Source of the DNA: Streptomyces sp. MA5143a
GTDB lineage: Bacteria; Actinomycetota; Actinomycetes; Streptomycetales; Streptomycetaceae
Direction: 5' to 3'
Assembly (NCBI RefSeq): GCF_900290235.1
Contig: NZ_OLMK01000011.1
Span: 1-64,000 of the forward strand
Length of the DNA: 64,000 bases
A program made the position numbers and the translations under genes. Shown in pieces: positions 25,570 to 33,813 of this stretch (within the stretch, counting starts at the first letter, position 1; the number at the start of each line of letters is the position of its first letter). The notes beneath the pieces are model-generated. The model was not told where the DNA came from and did not search any database. It saw only the letters and a program-made list of their open reading frames with translations.

Positions 25570-27645
25570 ATGATGTTGGACATCGCCACGGACGGCCGGA
25601 CCTGGCTTCTCACGGGCCCCCGGAGCAGCTACGCCCTGCGGCTCACCGAGAACGACGAGCTGCTGCACCTCCACTGGGGCCCGAGGATCGCCCTCGCCGA
25701 CGCCGAGGAGCTGGCCGCCCGCCAGGAGTTGCCCTACTGGCCTTTCGAAGCCCCCGTCGACGGCCACGAGGAGTACCCCGTCGAGGGCGGGCCCCGCTTC
25801 ACGCGCCCCGCCCTCTCGGTCCGCACCGGGGAGCGGCGCGGCACCGAGTGGACCTTCCAGGAGTACGAGGCGGACGGTGACGAGCTGCGCCTGCGCTTCG
25901 TCGACGACGGTCTGCGGATCACCCTCCACTACCGGATGCGCGACGACGTCGTGGAGCGCTGGGTGACCCTCGCCAACGAGGGGGCCACCGTGGAACTGCT
26001 GCGGGCCGACTCGGCGACCTGGACGCTGCCCCGCCGCGAGGAGAGCTGGCGCCTGTCCCAGCTGCACGGCCGGTGGGCGGCCGAGTCCCGGCTGGCGCGC
26101 GGCGAACTGACCTACGGCGAGAAGGTCATCGGCAGCCGCCGCGGGCACACCGGACACCAGCATCTGCCCTGGGTCGCCCTCGACACCGACGCCACCGAGG
26201 AGCACGGCGAGGTCTACGGCTGCGCCCTCGGCTGGTCGGGCTCCTGGCGGATCGCCGTGGCCCAGCTCCCGGACGCACGGGTGCAGATCACCGGCGGCGC
26301 CGGGTACGACGAGTCGGGCCTGCTGCGACTGGAGGCCGGCGAGACGTTCACCACTCCCGTCTTCGCCGCACTGTGGTCCGACGGCGGCCACGGCGGGGCG
26401 AGCCGCGCCTGGCACGCCTACCAGCGGGCGTACGTCATCCCGGACGCCGACCAGGACCGTCCGGTGCTGTTCAACTCCTGGGAGGCCACCGAGTTCGACA
26501 TCTCGGAGGAGCAGCAGCGGGCGCTCGCCGAGCGGGCGGCGGCCATCGGCGTCGAACTGTTCGTGGTCGATGACGGCTGGTTCGGGGCGCGCACCAGCGA
26601 CCGGGCCGGACTCGGCGACTGGACGCCCAACCCGGACCGCTTCCCCGAGGGGCTGAAGCCGCTCGCCGACCAGGTGCACGCCCTCGGGATGCAGTTCGGC
26701 ATCTGGGTGGAGCCCGAGATGGTCAACCCGGACAGCGAGCTGTACCGGGCGCACCCCGACTGGGCACAGTTCCAACCGGGACGAAAGCGGACGGAACTCC
26801 GCAACCAGCTGGTGCTCAACCTCGCGCGGCCGGACGTCCAGGAGTACCTGTGGGAGAAGCTGGACACCCTGCTCTCCAGCGCCCCGATCGACTATGTGAA
26901 GTGGGACTTCAACCGCTGCTTCACGGACGCCGGCTGGCCCGGTGAGGAGTACCCGCAGAAGCTGTGGGTCGAGCACGTGCACGCCTACTACGCCCTGCTG
27001 GACCGGCTGCGGGCCGCGCACCCCGGCGTCGCCTTCGAGTCGTGCTCGGGCGGCGGCGGCCGGATCGACCTCGGGGTCATGTCGCGGACCGACCAGGTGT
27101 GGACCTCCGACAACACCGACCCGCTGGACCGGCTCGCCATCCAGCACGGGTTCAGTCACATCCACCCCGCGCGGGTCATGGCCGCCTGGGTCACCGACAG
27201 CCCGAACAACCAGCTCAACGGCCGGGTCAGCTCCCTGCGGTTCCGCTTCGTCAGCTCCATGGCGGGCGTGCTCGGCGTCGGAGGCGACCTCACGCGATGG
27301 AGCGACGAGGAACTGGCCGAGGCGCGGGAGTGGGTGGAGCTGTACAAGGAGATCAAGCCCGTCGTGCAGCGCGGCGACCTCTACCGGCTGCGCCCGCCGA
27401 GCGGAGGGCTGAGCGCCGTGCAGTACGTCCACGGCGACGAGGTGGTCGTCCTCGCCTGCCTCCAGGCCCAGCACTACGGTGAGCCGCTCCCGCCGCTCCG
27501 GCTGCGCGGCCTCGACCCCGCGGCGACCTATGAATGCCGCGAAACGGGCGAACTGCACCGAGGGGCGGTGCTGTTGCATCACGGCCTGCGGACAGGGCTG
27601 CGTGGCGACTTCGACGCGAAGGTTGTCCGCCTGCGTCGTATGTGA
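25570..27645 (+). CDS. Alpha-galactosidase, glycoside hydrolase family 36
   Basis: A 691-residue GH36 enzyme that cleaves terminal alpha-galactosides such as raffinose-type sugars. There is an N-terminal beta-sandwich (to about residue 290), then a TIM barrel beginning NSWEATEFDIS. The nucleophile Asp is in VKWDFNR (near residue 443), the acid/base Asp in WTSDNTDPLDR (near 518), and a GGGGR segment lies just before the latter; the C-terminal beta domain ends the protein. No signal peptide, so it works in the cytoplasm. ATG 25570 or 25573 could start it. Confidence 0.93.
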   Translation: MMLDIATDGRTWLLTGPRSSYALRLTENDELLHLHWGPRIALADAEELAARQELPYWPFEAPVDGHEEYPVEGGPRFTRPALSVRTGERRGTEWTFQEYEADGDELRLRFVDDGLRITLHYRMRDDVVERWVTLANEGATVELLRADSATWTLPRREESWRLSQLHGRWAAESRLARGELTYGEKVIGSRRGHTGHQHLPWVALDTDATEEHGEVYGCALGWSGSWRIAVAQLPDARVQITGGAGYDESGLLRLEAGETFTTPVFAALWSDGGHGGASRAWHAYQRAYVIPDADQDRPVLFNSWEATEFDISEEQQRALAERAAAIGVELFVVDDGWFGARTSDRAGLGDWTPNPDRFPEGLKPLADQVHALGMQFGIWVEPEMVNPDSELYRAHPDWAQFQPGRKRTELRNQLVLNLARPDVQEYLWEKLDTLLSSAPIDYVKWDFNRCFTDAGWPGEEYPQKLWVEHVHAYYALLDRLRAAHPGVAFESCSGGGGRIDLGVMSRTDQVWTSDNTDPLDRLAIQHGFSHIHPARVMAAWVTDSPNNQLNGRVSSLRFRFVSSMAGVLGVGGDLTRWSDEELAEAREWVELYKEIKPVVQRGDLYRLRPPSGGLSAVQYVHGDEVVVLACLQAQHYGEPLPPLRLRGLDPAATYECRETGELHRGAVLLHHGLRTGLRGDFDAKVVRLRRM

Positions 27646-27934
27646 GCGTTATGTCCGAAATGGAACCGTTAATCCAACTGGCCCTGGAATGCAGACTGCT
27701 GAGTCGTAGCCGCGTGAGCAGTGTCATATCCGTGACGCGCTGTCGCCGCCATGTCCACGTAATTCTTACGCATTTCCAGGGCCGTTGGAAAGGGATATCC
27801 GGCGCCTGTTTACGGAGCGTAATCGGGATTCGTTGTATGGATCACGTAGGAAGACGCACAGGAAATCCCGATGGTTGTCTCTGTGGGGACAAGTCGCTTA
27901 CGTTCACCCTCGATCCGGACGGACGCCCAATCCT
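27646..27934 (+). other. Region before the riboswitch, with a long inverted repeat
   Basis: No gene is seen. Arms 27674-27689 (CCAACTGGCCCTGGAA) and 27774-27788 are complementary with one bulge, separated by 84 bases that hold a smaller inverted repeat (ACTGCT/AGCAGT, about 27694-27722). It may terminate the alpha-galactosidase mRNA or be a structured RNA. The endopeptidase promoter should lie downstream, roughly 27790-27900. Confidence 0.5.
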
Positions 27935-28100
27935 GCCGCCGACCGGAGCCGCGTACCGACCCGATCCACGGCAGGAGCGGGGGACCCACAGGTAGTACCG
28001 CCTGTTCCGGTCTCCGGAACGGCTAGGGGTAAAGCCGGGCACCAGCCCGGCCGGACATCTCCAGTTCGCACCCGACAGCTCACCTCGCAGGCGCCGGAGA
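27935..28100 (+). ncRNA. c-di-AMP riboswitch (ydaO-yuaA type)
   Basis: The leader upstream of the LysM/M23 gene carries the conserved blocks of the ydaO class in order: GGGGGACCCACAGG (about 27980), CTAGGGGTAAAGCCGGGC (about 28023-28041), and CGCACCCGACAGCTCACCTCGCAGGCG (28067-28093), ending shortly before the ribosome-binding site GGAGAGGA. This RNA class binds cyclic di-AMP and commonly precedes cell-wall hydrolase genes in actinobacteria. Boundaries are approximate. Confidence 0.88.
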
Positions 28101-28110
28101 GGAATTCGCC

Positions 28111-29046
28111 ATGCCCGCGAAGGGTAAGCACCGCCGTCCCAAGTCCCAGCGTCTCACCCGCTCCATCGCCGCTGCCGGAACCGGTGGCGCCGCGCTCGCA
28201 CTGCCCCTGATGGGCGCCGTCGGCGCCCACGCCGCGACCCCCACGGCCGCCGTGTCCGGGGCTTCCGAGAAGACGATCACGGCCACCCCCGAGAAGGGTG
28301 CCGTCGAACAGGTCGCCGCCAAGAAGAAGGCGACGAGGACCTACACGGTGAAGGCCGGCGACTACCTCGCGAAGATCGCCCACGAGCAGCACGTCCAGGG
28401 CGGCTGGAAGCGGCTCTACTCGGACAACCGTTCCGTGATCGGTTCCGACCCCGCGCTGATCCACCCCGGCCTGAAGCTCACCATCGGCGGCAAGGCCGCC
28501 AAGGCCGGGCTGTCGCAGTCGTCGACGAAGGCCCCGTCGACGCAGTCGTCCAAGCCCTCCGAGGCGCCCAAGACCCCCGCGTCCGCGACGCAGGACGTGG
28601 CCGACACGTCCGCGGGTCAGGCCGCTCCGTCGAACAGCTCCGGCTTCACCCTGCCCATCGAGGGCGCGACCATCGGCACGGCGTACAAGACCGCCGGCAG
28701 CATGTGGTCCAGCGGCTACCACACCGGTGTCGACTTCGTGGCCCCGACCGACACGAGCCTCAAGGCCGTGGGCGCCGGCACCGTCGTCTCCGCCGGCTGG
28801 GGCGGCGCCTACGGCAACCAGGTCGTCATCAAGCTCGCCGACGGCTACTACGCCCAGTACGCCCACCTCTCCTCCATCGGCGTCTCCGCGGGTCAGTCCG
28901 TGACCGGCGGCCAGCAGATCGGGCTGTCGGGCGCGACCGGCAACGTCACCGGCCCGCACCTGCACTTCGAGATCCGTACGACCCCCGACTACGGCTCGGA
29001 CATCGACCCGCTGGCCTACCTCCGGTCGAAGGGCGTCACCGTCTGA
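28111..29046 (+). CDS. Secreted LysM and M23 peptidoglycan endopeptidase
   Basis: A 311-residue exported cell-wall hydrolase. A basic N-terminus and hydrophobic stretch (about residues 18-40, cleavage near AHAAT) form a signal peptide. LysM follows (TYTVKAGDYLAKIA, about residues 73-130), then a Ser/Thr/Pro-rich linker (about 133-175). The C-terminal M23 domain has its zinc ligands in HTGVDF and HLHFE and the HLSSIGV segment between. It should bind and cleave peptide cross-links of peptidoglycan. The upstream c-di-AMP riboswitch ties expression to osmotic and cell-wall status. Confidence 0.95.
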   Translation: MPAKGKHRRPKSQRLTRSIAAAGTGGAALALPLMGAVGAHAATPTAAVSGASEKTITATPEKGAVEQVAAKKKATRTYTVKAGDYLAKIAHEQHVQGGWKRLYSDNRSVIGSDPALIHPGLKLTIGGKAAKAGLSQSSTKAPSTQSSKPSEAPKTPASATQDVADTSAGQAAPSNSSGFTLPIEGATIGTAYKTAGSMWSSGYHTGVDFVAPTDTSLKAVGAGTVVSAGWGGAYGNQVVIKLADGYYAQYAHLSSIGVSAGQSVTGGQQIGLSGATGNVTGPHLHFEIRTTPDYGSDIDPLAYLRSKGVTV

Positions 29047-29078
29047 CGTGCCGCTGATGGCCGGCTGAGTGCGGCCGA

Positions 29079-29109
29079 AGGCCGGACCCCGATCCCCGGG
29101 GTCCGGCCT
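29079..29109 (+). terminator. Terminator of the endopeptidase gene
   Basis: A perfect 12-bp stem (29079-29090 AGGCCGGACCCC with 29098-29109) closes a seven-base loop, 32 bases after the stop codon. Confidence 0.88.
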
Positions 29110-29259
29110 ACGGCGCGCCCGTGACCGGTCTGTGTGGCGGCTGCCCGGACCTGGCGTATTCCCGGGTTGATCGAATCTTGAAGCGTGGTCTATCTCACCG
29201 CCCGTCAACCCCTTATTACGGTCGCGTAGGTCACATCCGAAGGTGAATCATGGCCCGAT

Positions 29260-30075
29260 GTGGCAGACGATTCGAAGAACAGCAGATCAGTGATCGGGTC
29301 GTACGTGGCGGTGGGGGACAGCTTCACCGAGGGCGTCGGCGACCCCGGCCCCGACGGGGCGTTCGTCGGTTGGGCGGACCGGTTCGCGGTGCTCCTCGCG
29401 GACCGGGTGCCCGAGGGCGACTTCAGATACAACAACCTCGCGGTCCGCGGGAAGCTCCTCGACCAGATCATCGAGGACCAGGTGCCGCGGGCTCTCGAAC
29501 TCGCGCCGGACCTCATGTCCTTCTGTGCGGGCGGGAACGACATCATCCGTCCCGGCACCGACCCCGACGAGGTCGCCGAGCGGTTCGAGCGGGCGGTGGT
29601 CCGGCTCACGTCGGCGGTCGGCACGGTGATGGTGACCACCGGCTTCGACACCCGTGACGTGCCGGTGCTCCGGCATCTGCGGGGGAAGATCGCGACGTAC
29701 AACGGGCATGTGCGGGCCATCGCCGACCGGTACGGCTGTCCCGTGCTCGACCTGTGGTCGCTGAGGACCGTGCAGGACCGGCGGGCCTGGGACGACGACC
29801 GGTTGCACCTGTCGCCCGAGGGGCACACGCGGGTCGCGCTGCGGGCCGGGCAGGTGCTGGGCCTGGAGGTGCCGGCGGACCCCGAGCAGCCGTGGCCGCC
29901 GCTGCCGCCGCGGGGGACGTTCGAGGTGCGGCGGGACAACATCCACTGGGCGCGGGAGTACCTCGTGCCGTGGATCGGGCGTCGGCTGCGCGGGGAGTCG
30001 TCCGGGGACCATGTGTCGGCGAAGGGGGCGTTGTCGCCCGACGACATCAAGATGCGGATCGCTTCCGTGGCCTGA
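29260..30075 (+). CDS. SGNH/GDSL hydrolase
   Basis: A 271-residue cytoplasmic esterase-fold protein. Block I GDSFTEG holds the nucleophile Ser near residue 21, the block III GGNDI motif is near residue 92, and the catalytic Asp/His pair is in DDRLHLSPEGH near residue 185. The C-terminus has about 70 extra residues including a PPLPPRGTFEVRRDN stretch. It is probably a lipase or acyl-esterase; substrate unknown. The start (GTG 29260) has a weak, distant ribosome site. Confidence 0.88.
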   Translation: MADDSKNSRSVIGSYVAVGDSFTEGVGDPGPDGAFVGWADRFAVLLADRVPEGDFRYNNLAVRGKLLDQIIEDQVPRALELAPDLMSFCAGGNDIIRPGTDPDEVAERFERAVVRLTSAVGTVMVTTGFDTRDVPVLRHLRGKIATYNGHVRAIADRYGCPVLDLWSLRTVQDRRAWDDDRLHLSPEGHTRVALRAGQVLGLEVPADPEQPWPPLPPRGTFEVRRDNIHWAREYLVPWIGRRLRGESSGDHVSAKGALSPDDIKMRIASVA

Positions 30076-30175
30076 GCCGGTTTCCGGTCGGCCGCGTGCG
30101 CCTGCCGTTCGTCGTGGGGCGGGGCCGTGCGGGGTCGGCCGGCTCGCCGTGGTGGTACGGCGGCAGCCGCTGGGG

Positions 30176-30784
30176 TCAGGACGTCGGTGCTTCCGGGAGA
30201 TTCAGTTCGCGGGCCAGGGCCTCGTCCGCCCATTGCTGGGCCTTTGTGCGGGAGACCGCTCCGTCGTAGGACGTGAGCTGTACGGCCAGGCCGTCCAGGA
30301 GGGCGGTGAGGCGGAGGGCCGATGCCTGCGGGTCGGGGCAGTGGAACTCCGCGGCGGCCGCGCCCTCCTCGATGAGGCCGGTGAGCGCGGCCTTCCACTG
30401 GAGGTCCAGGTCACGGGTGACCGCGCGGAGGGTGGGGTCGCGGAGGGAGACCGCCCAGCCCTCGATCCACAGGCGCCAGCCCTTGGCCTGGCCGGTGGGC
30501 GCGTACCAGCGGACGGCCGCCCGGAGGCGGCGCAGCGCCGTCGTCCGGCGGGCGATCAGCTTGCGGAGGTGGGCGAGGTCGCCCTCGGCGGCGTGGCGGA
30601 AAGCCTCGGCGACCAGCTTCTCCTTGGTCGAGAAGTGGTAGAGCACCAAGGCGTTGCTCACGCCGAGGGACGCGGCCACGTCGGCGATCCGTACCGCCGC
30701 CACGCCCCGCGCCTCGATCTGCTCGATGGCCGCCCGCAGCAGCTCCTCGCGCCGCTCGGCCACGCTCAACCTGACCCTGCCCAC
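30176..30784 (-). CDS. TetR-family transcriptional regulator
   Basis: A 202-residue regulator with the N-terminal TetR helix-turn-helix (RREELLRAAIEQIEARG, then VRIADVAASLGVSNALVLYHFSTKEKLV, about residues 11-57) and a C-terminal ligand-binding region of the TetR_C type with several Trp. It is transcribed after the amino-acid dehydrogenase gene with a 20-bp gap and probably controls it. A TetR-like inverted repeat lies in front of that gene at 32109-32126. Inducer unknown. Confidence 0.9.
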   Translation of the reverse strand: MGRVRLSVAERREELLRAAIEQIEARGVAAVRIADVAASLGVSNALVLYHFSTKEKLVAEAFRHAAEGDLAHLRKLIARRTTALRRLRAAVRWYAPTGQAKGWRLWIEGWAVSLRDPTLRAVTRDLDLQWKAALTGLIEEGAAAAEFHCPDPQASALRLTALLDGLAVQLTSYDGAVSRTKAQQWADEALARELNLPEAPTS

Positions 30785-30804
30785 ACGGCAACCCTACCTA
30801 CGGG

Positions 30805-31989
30805 TCAGATCGGGCGGTGGCGCCCATGGCGTGCCTCGATGACCGGGAGGCGGTCGGCGGCCAGCGCGTGCGCGGCCGCCCGGGGGGTCGTGCCGTCACG
30901 CTCGGCGCGCGACAGCATCAGGTCCACGAGGGCACGCATGGAGCGGCGGGTGTGGTCGAAGGCGCTGCGCGCGTCCGGGGCGATGTCGCCGAACAGGGTC
31001 CACCACCACCAGGCGTTCGTGCCGGAGTTGACGACCACGTCGGGGAGGACCGTCACCCCGCGGGCGGCCAGCAGGGCCTCGGCCTCGGGGAGGACCGGCA
31101 TGTTGGCCGCCTCGACGATCAGAGGGGCGGTGATCCGCCCCTGGTTGGCCGGGTCGATCGCGTACGAGACGGCCGCGGGCACCAGGACGTCGGCGTCGAC
31201 GGCCAGCCAGGCGTCCGAGGAGGTCTCCCGGTCCTCCGGGCGCAGCGCGGAGCGGTCGACCGTGCCATGGGCGTCGCGGGCGGTGAGCAGGGCCTCGACG
31301 TCCAGGCCGGCGGGGTTCGAGACGGTGCCCTTGATGTCGGCCACGGCGACGATCGTGAGGCCCGCCCGGGCGAGGAAGCGGGCGGTGGCGCCGCCCATGG
31401 TGCCCAGGCCCTGCACGGCGACCCGCGTCCCGGCGTACGGCGTGCCGGTCCGGTCCAGGGCCGTGAGGACGGATTCGGCGACCCCGCAGCCGCCCACCAG
31501 CTCGTCGAGCCCGATCCCGTCCACCTCGACGGCGAACGCGTCCGCCAGCCGGCGCCGGGCGGCCCGCTCGTCGTCGAGCAGGGGATAGACGGCCTGGACG
31601 GTCGAGACGAGACCCACCTCCGCGGCAGCCCGGTCCACCAGATCCTGGGAGAGCCCCAGGTCCTCGCCGGTCGTCCAGAACGCCTCGATGTACGGGCGCG
31701 TCGCCCGCAGATAGCGCACCAGGACGCCGTACGCCTCCGGGTCCCGGGGATCGCAGTCGATACCGCCCTTGGCGCCGCCCAGCGGGACGTAACGGCCCTG
31801 GGGGTCGTAGTGCAGCGCCTCCTTCATGGTCATGCCGCGGGCCAGCCCGGCGACCTCGTCGAGGGTGCAGCCCGGCCGCATCCGCAGCCCGCCGCTGGCC
31901 ACCCCGCGCACCAGCCGGTCCACCACGAGGAACCCATGGCGGCCCGTGACGTGATCGGTCCAGGTCAGGGAGAGGTACGGGGCGGACAT
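30805..31989 (-). CDS. Leu/Phe/Val-type amino acid dehydrogenase
   Basis: A 394-residue NAD-dependent Glu/Leu/Phe/Val dehydrogenase that deaminates a branched or aromatic amino acid to its keto acid. The catalytic Lys is in PLGGAKGGID (about residue 73), the earlier MTMKEALH holds a second Lys, and the nucleotide-binding motif QGLGTMGG is near residue 192. The C-terminal ANMPVLPEAE and NSGTNAWWWWT segments suit the Leu/Val branch rather than glutamate dehydrogenase. AGGAG is upstream of ATG 31989. The product could feed branched acyl-CoA supply. Confidence 0.88.
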   Translation of the reverse strand: MSAPYLSLTWTDHVTGRHGFLVVDRLVRGVASGGLRMRPGCTLDEVAGLARGMTMKEALHYDPQGRYVPLGGAKGGIDCDPRDPEAYGVLVRYLRATRPYIEAFWTTGEDLGLSQDLVDRAAAEVGLVSTVQAVYPLLDDERAARRRLADAFAVEVDGIGLDELVGGCGVAESVLTALDRTGTPYAGTRVAVQGLGTMGGATARFLARAGLTIVAVADIKGTVSNPAGLDVEALLTARDAHGTVDRSALRPEDRETSSDAWLAVDADVLVPAAVSYAIDPANQGRITAPLIVEAANMPVLPEAEALLAARGVTVLPDVVVNSGTNAWWWWTLFGDIAPDARSAFDHTRRSMRALVDLMLSRAERDGTTPRAAAHALAADRLPVIEARHGRHRPI

Positions 31990-32108
31990 ACGGGCTCCTG
32001 AAGACGGCCGGACGACGAGTGGCGGTGGCGGGCGGGAACGGATGGCGGGCGGACCGGGTTGTAGAGAGCAGGCGCCGGGTCCGCGCTCCCCGGGGAACAG
32101 ATGGCACT

Positions 32109-32126
32109 ACTGAACCGTTGGTCAGT
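32109..32126. promoter_or_regulatory. Putative TetR operator
   Basis: An 18-bp imperfect palindrome with exact outer arms ACTGA (32109-32113) and TCAGT (32122-32126) lies between the divergent amino-acid dehydrogenase and metallo-hydrolase genes. It has the length and symmetry usual for TetR-family sites, and the only nearby TetR gene is the one at 30176-30784. Confidence 0.55.
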
Positions 32127-32215
32127 ATGTCACCGTGCCCCCGCGGATCGGGCGCGGTGCTGTCAGCGGGGCGGACCATAATGGGAATGCCTCAGCGAAT
32201 CCACCAGGAGGTGCC

Positions 32216-33385
32216 GTGTCCGGTTCCCGTTCGCAGAGCTCGGGGCTGCGTGTCCAGCCAGCCGCCTTCGGTGCGGTTCCGACCGGCGCCAGGCTGGAGC
32301 GGATCCGCCGCTCCCCGCACTTCGCGAACGGCGCGTTCGTGAACCCCGAGGGGGCCCGCATCGGACCCTCGCGCGGTGTCGCCCTGGAGATGGCCAAGGG
32401 GTACTTCCGCAAGGACGAGCGGGTCCGCCGGGCCCCCGCCGGCCTCATCCCCGTGCACTCCACGACCCTCGCCGACCTGGCCAGACCTCCGGCGAGCGGT
32501 CTGCGCGTCACATGGATGGGCCATTCCAGCGTGCTCGCCGAGATCGACGGACACCGGGTGCTCATCGACCCCGTCTGGGGTGAGCGCTGCTCCCCGTTCG
32601 CCTTCGCCGGACCCAAGCGGCTCCACCCGGCGCCGCTGCCCCTGGCCGCCCTCGGCCCGGTCGACGTCGTCGTCATCTCGCACGACCACTACGACCACCT
32701 CGACATGCCCACGATCAAGGCGTTGGCCGGCACGGACACCGTCTTCGCGGTCCCCCTCGGTGTCGGCGCCCATCTGGAGCACTGGGGTGTCTCCGAGGGC
32801 CGCATCCGCGAGCTGGACTGGAACGAGGCGACGAAGGTCGGCGGCCTCACCCTGACCGCCACCCCCGCCCGGCACTTCTGCGGCCGCGGTCTGCGCAACG
32901 CCCAGCAGACGCTGTGGGCGTCCTGGGTCGTCGCCGGTGACGAGCACCGGATCTACCACAGCGGCGACACCGGCTACTTCCAGGGCTTCAAGGACATCGG
33001 CGCCGAGCACGGCCCGTTCGACATCACCATGATCCAGATCGGCGCGTACAGCGAGTTCTGGCCCGACATCCATATGACACCCGAGGAAGGGCTGAAGACC
33101 CACCTCGACCTCCAGGGCGGTGGGACCGGTGGTGTGCTGCTGCCGATCCACTGGGCGACGTTCAACCTGGCGATGCACTCCTGGGCAGAGCCCGGCGAGC
33201 GCTCGCTGTGGGCCGCGCACAAGGCGGGGGTCACCCTGGCCACGCCGCGGCCGGGCGAGCCGTTCGAGCCGCGGAACACCCCGCCGGCCGACCCGTGGTG
33301 GCGGTCCGTCGCCCGTCGGCCGGCCGAAGGCTGGACCGCCTGGCCGCCCGTCGGGGAACAGCTCGATCTGGTCGCCGAGAGCTGA
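32216..33385 (+). CDS. Metallo-beta-lactamase-fold hydrolase (NAPE-phospholipase D/UlaG-like)
   Basis: A 389-residue two-metal hydrolase. The H-x-H-x-D-H motif reads SHDHYDHLD near residue 163, with the preceding TWMGHSSVL strand, then HSGDTGYF near residue 248 and a late His in LPIHWATFNL. This layout matches bacterial relatives of N-acylphosphatidylethanolamine phospholipase D. GTG 32216 is chosen because AGGAGG ends five bases upstream. No signal peptide. It is divergent from the TetR operon and ends at an intrinsic terminator. Substrate unknown; a phosphodiester or lactone is likely. Confidence 0.86.
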   Translation: MSGSRSQSSGLRVQPAAFGAVPTGARLERIRRSPHFANGAFVNPEGARIGPSRGVALEMAKGYFRKDERVRRAPAGLIPVHSTTLADLARPPASGLRVTWMGHSSVLAEIDGHRVLIDPVWGERCSPFAFAGPKRLHPAPLPLAALGPVDVVVISHDHYDHLDMPTIKALAGTDTVFAVPLGVGAHLEHWGVSEGRIRELDWNEATKVGGLTLTATPARHFCGRGLRNAQQTLWASWVVAGDEHRIYHSGDTGYFQGFKDIGAEHGPFDITMIQIGAYSEFWPDIHMTPEEGLKTHLDLQGGGTGGVLLPIHWATFNLAMHSWAEPGERSLWAAHKAGVTLATPRPGEPFEPRNTPPADPWWRSVARRPAEGWTAWPPVGEQLDLVAES

Positions 33386-33813
33386 AACCTCGGAAGCCGA
33401 CCCTTCGGAAAGCGGCGACCGACATCGTCAACCTCTTCGGAATTCTCCCGACAGGGTGATTTTTCGATTGACGGCGAGGGCCGCGGAGCGCATTGCTCCG
33501 CGGCCCTCGCTGTTTTTTGACGACCCGTTCCGACCAGCTCTGATCGAAATGGTGTCGCACAAAGAAAAAGACAGGAACACCCGTCCGAAGAAAGGTCGGT
33601 CTGTCGTGCGAAGCCTCATACCAGAGCCGCGCGCTTTGCGGGGCTCTTTGTCAACTGCGCACCGCACATGACGCGTTGGCGACTACTGTGAGTTGCCGTC
33701 GGTCGACGCAGTGCCGAATTCTTCGACTGTCCCGACCGACACGCGATGGCGCACGCCCAAGTCGCCCAGACGCGGCACCCCCCACACCCAGACGGACCAG
33801 TACGAGGACGCTG
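33386..33813 (+). other. Intergenic region: terminator and conservon promoter
   Basis: The region holds the terminator at 33474-33518, a second weaker hairpin at 33623-33647 (AGAGCC/GGCTCT followed by TTTG), and then the presumed promoter of the conservon. No gene is supported: open frames here lack a ribosome site and normal codon use. Confidence 0.6.
33474..33518 (+). terminator. Strong intrinsic terminator with T-run
   Basis: A perfect 16-bp stem (33474-33489 and 33495-33510) with a five-base loop is followed by TGTTTTTT, a textbook Rho-independent terminator and unusual for streptomycetes in having a T tract. Confidence 0.95.

Noticed and set aside
24475..27582. 1,035-codon minus-strand frame opposite the alpha-galactosidase
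   Set aside because: Shadow of the GH36 gene and of the phosphatase frame; no independent motif.
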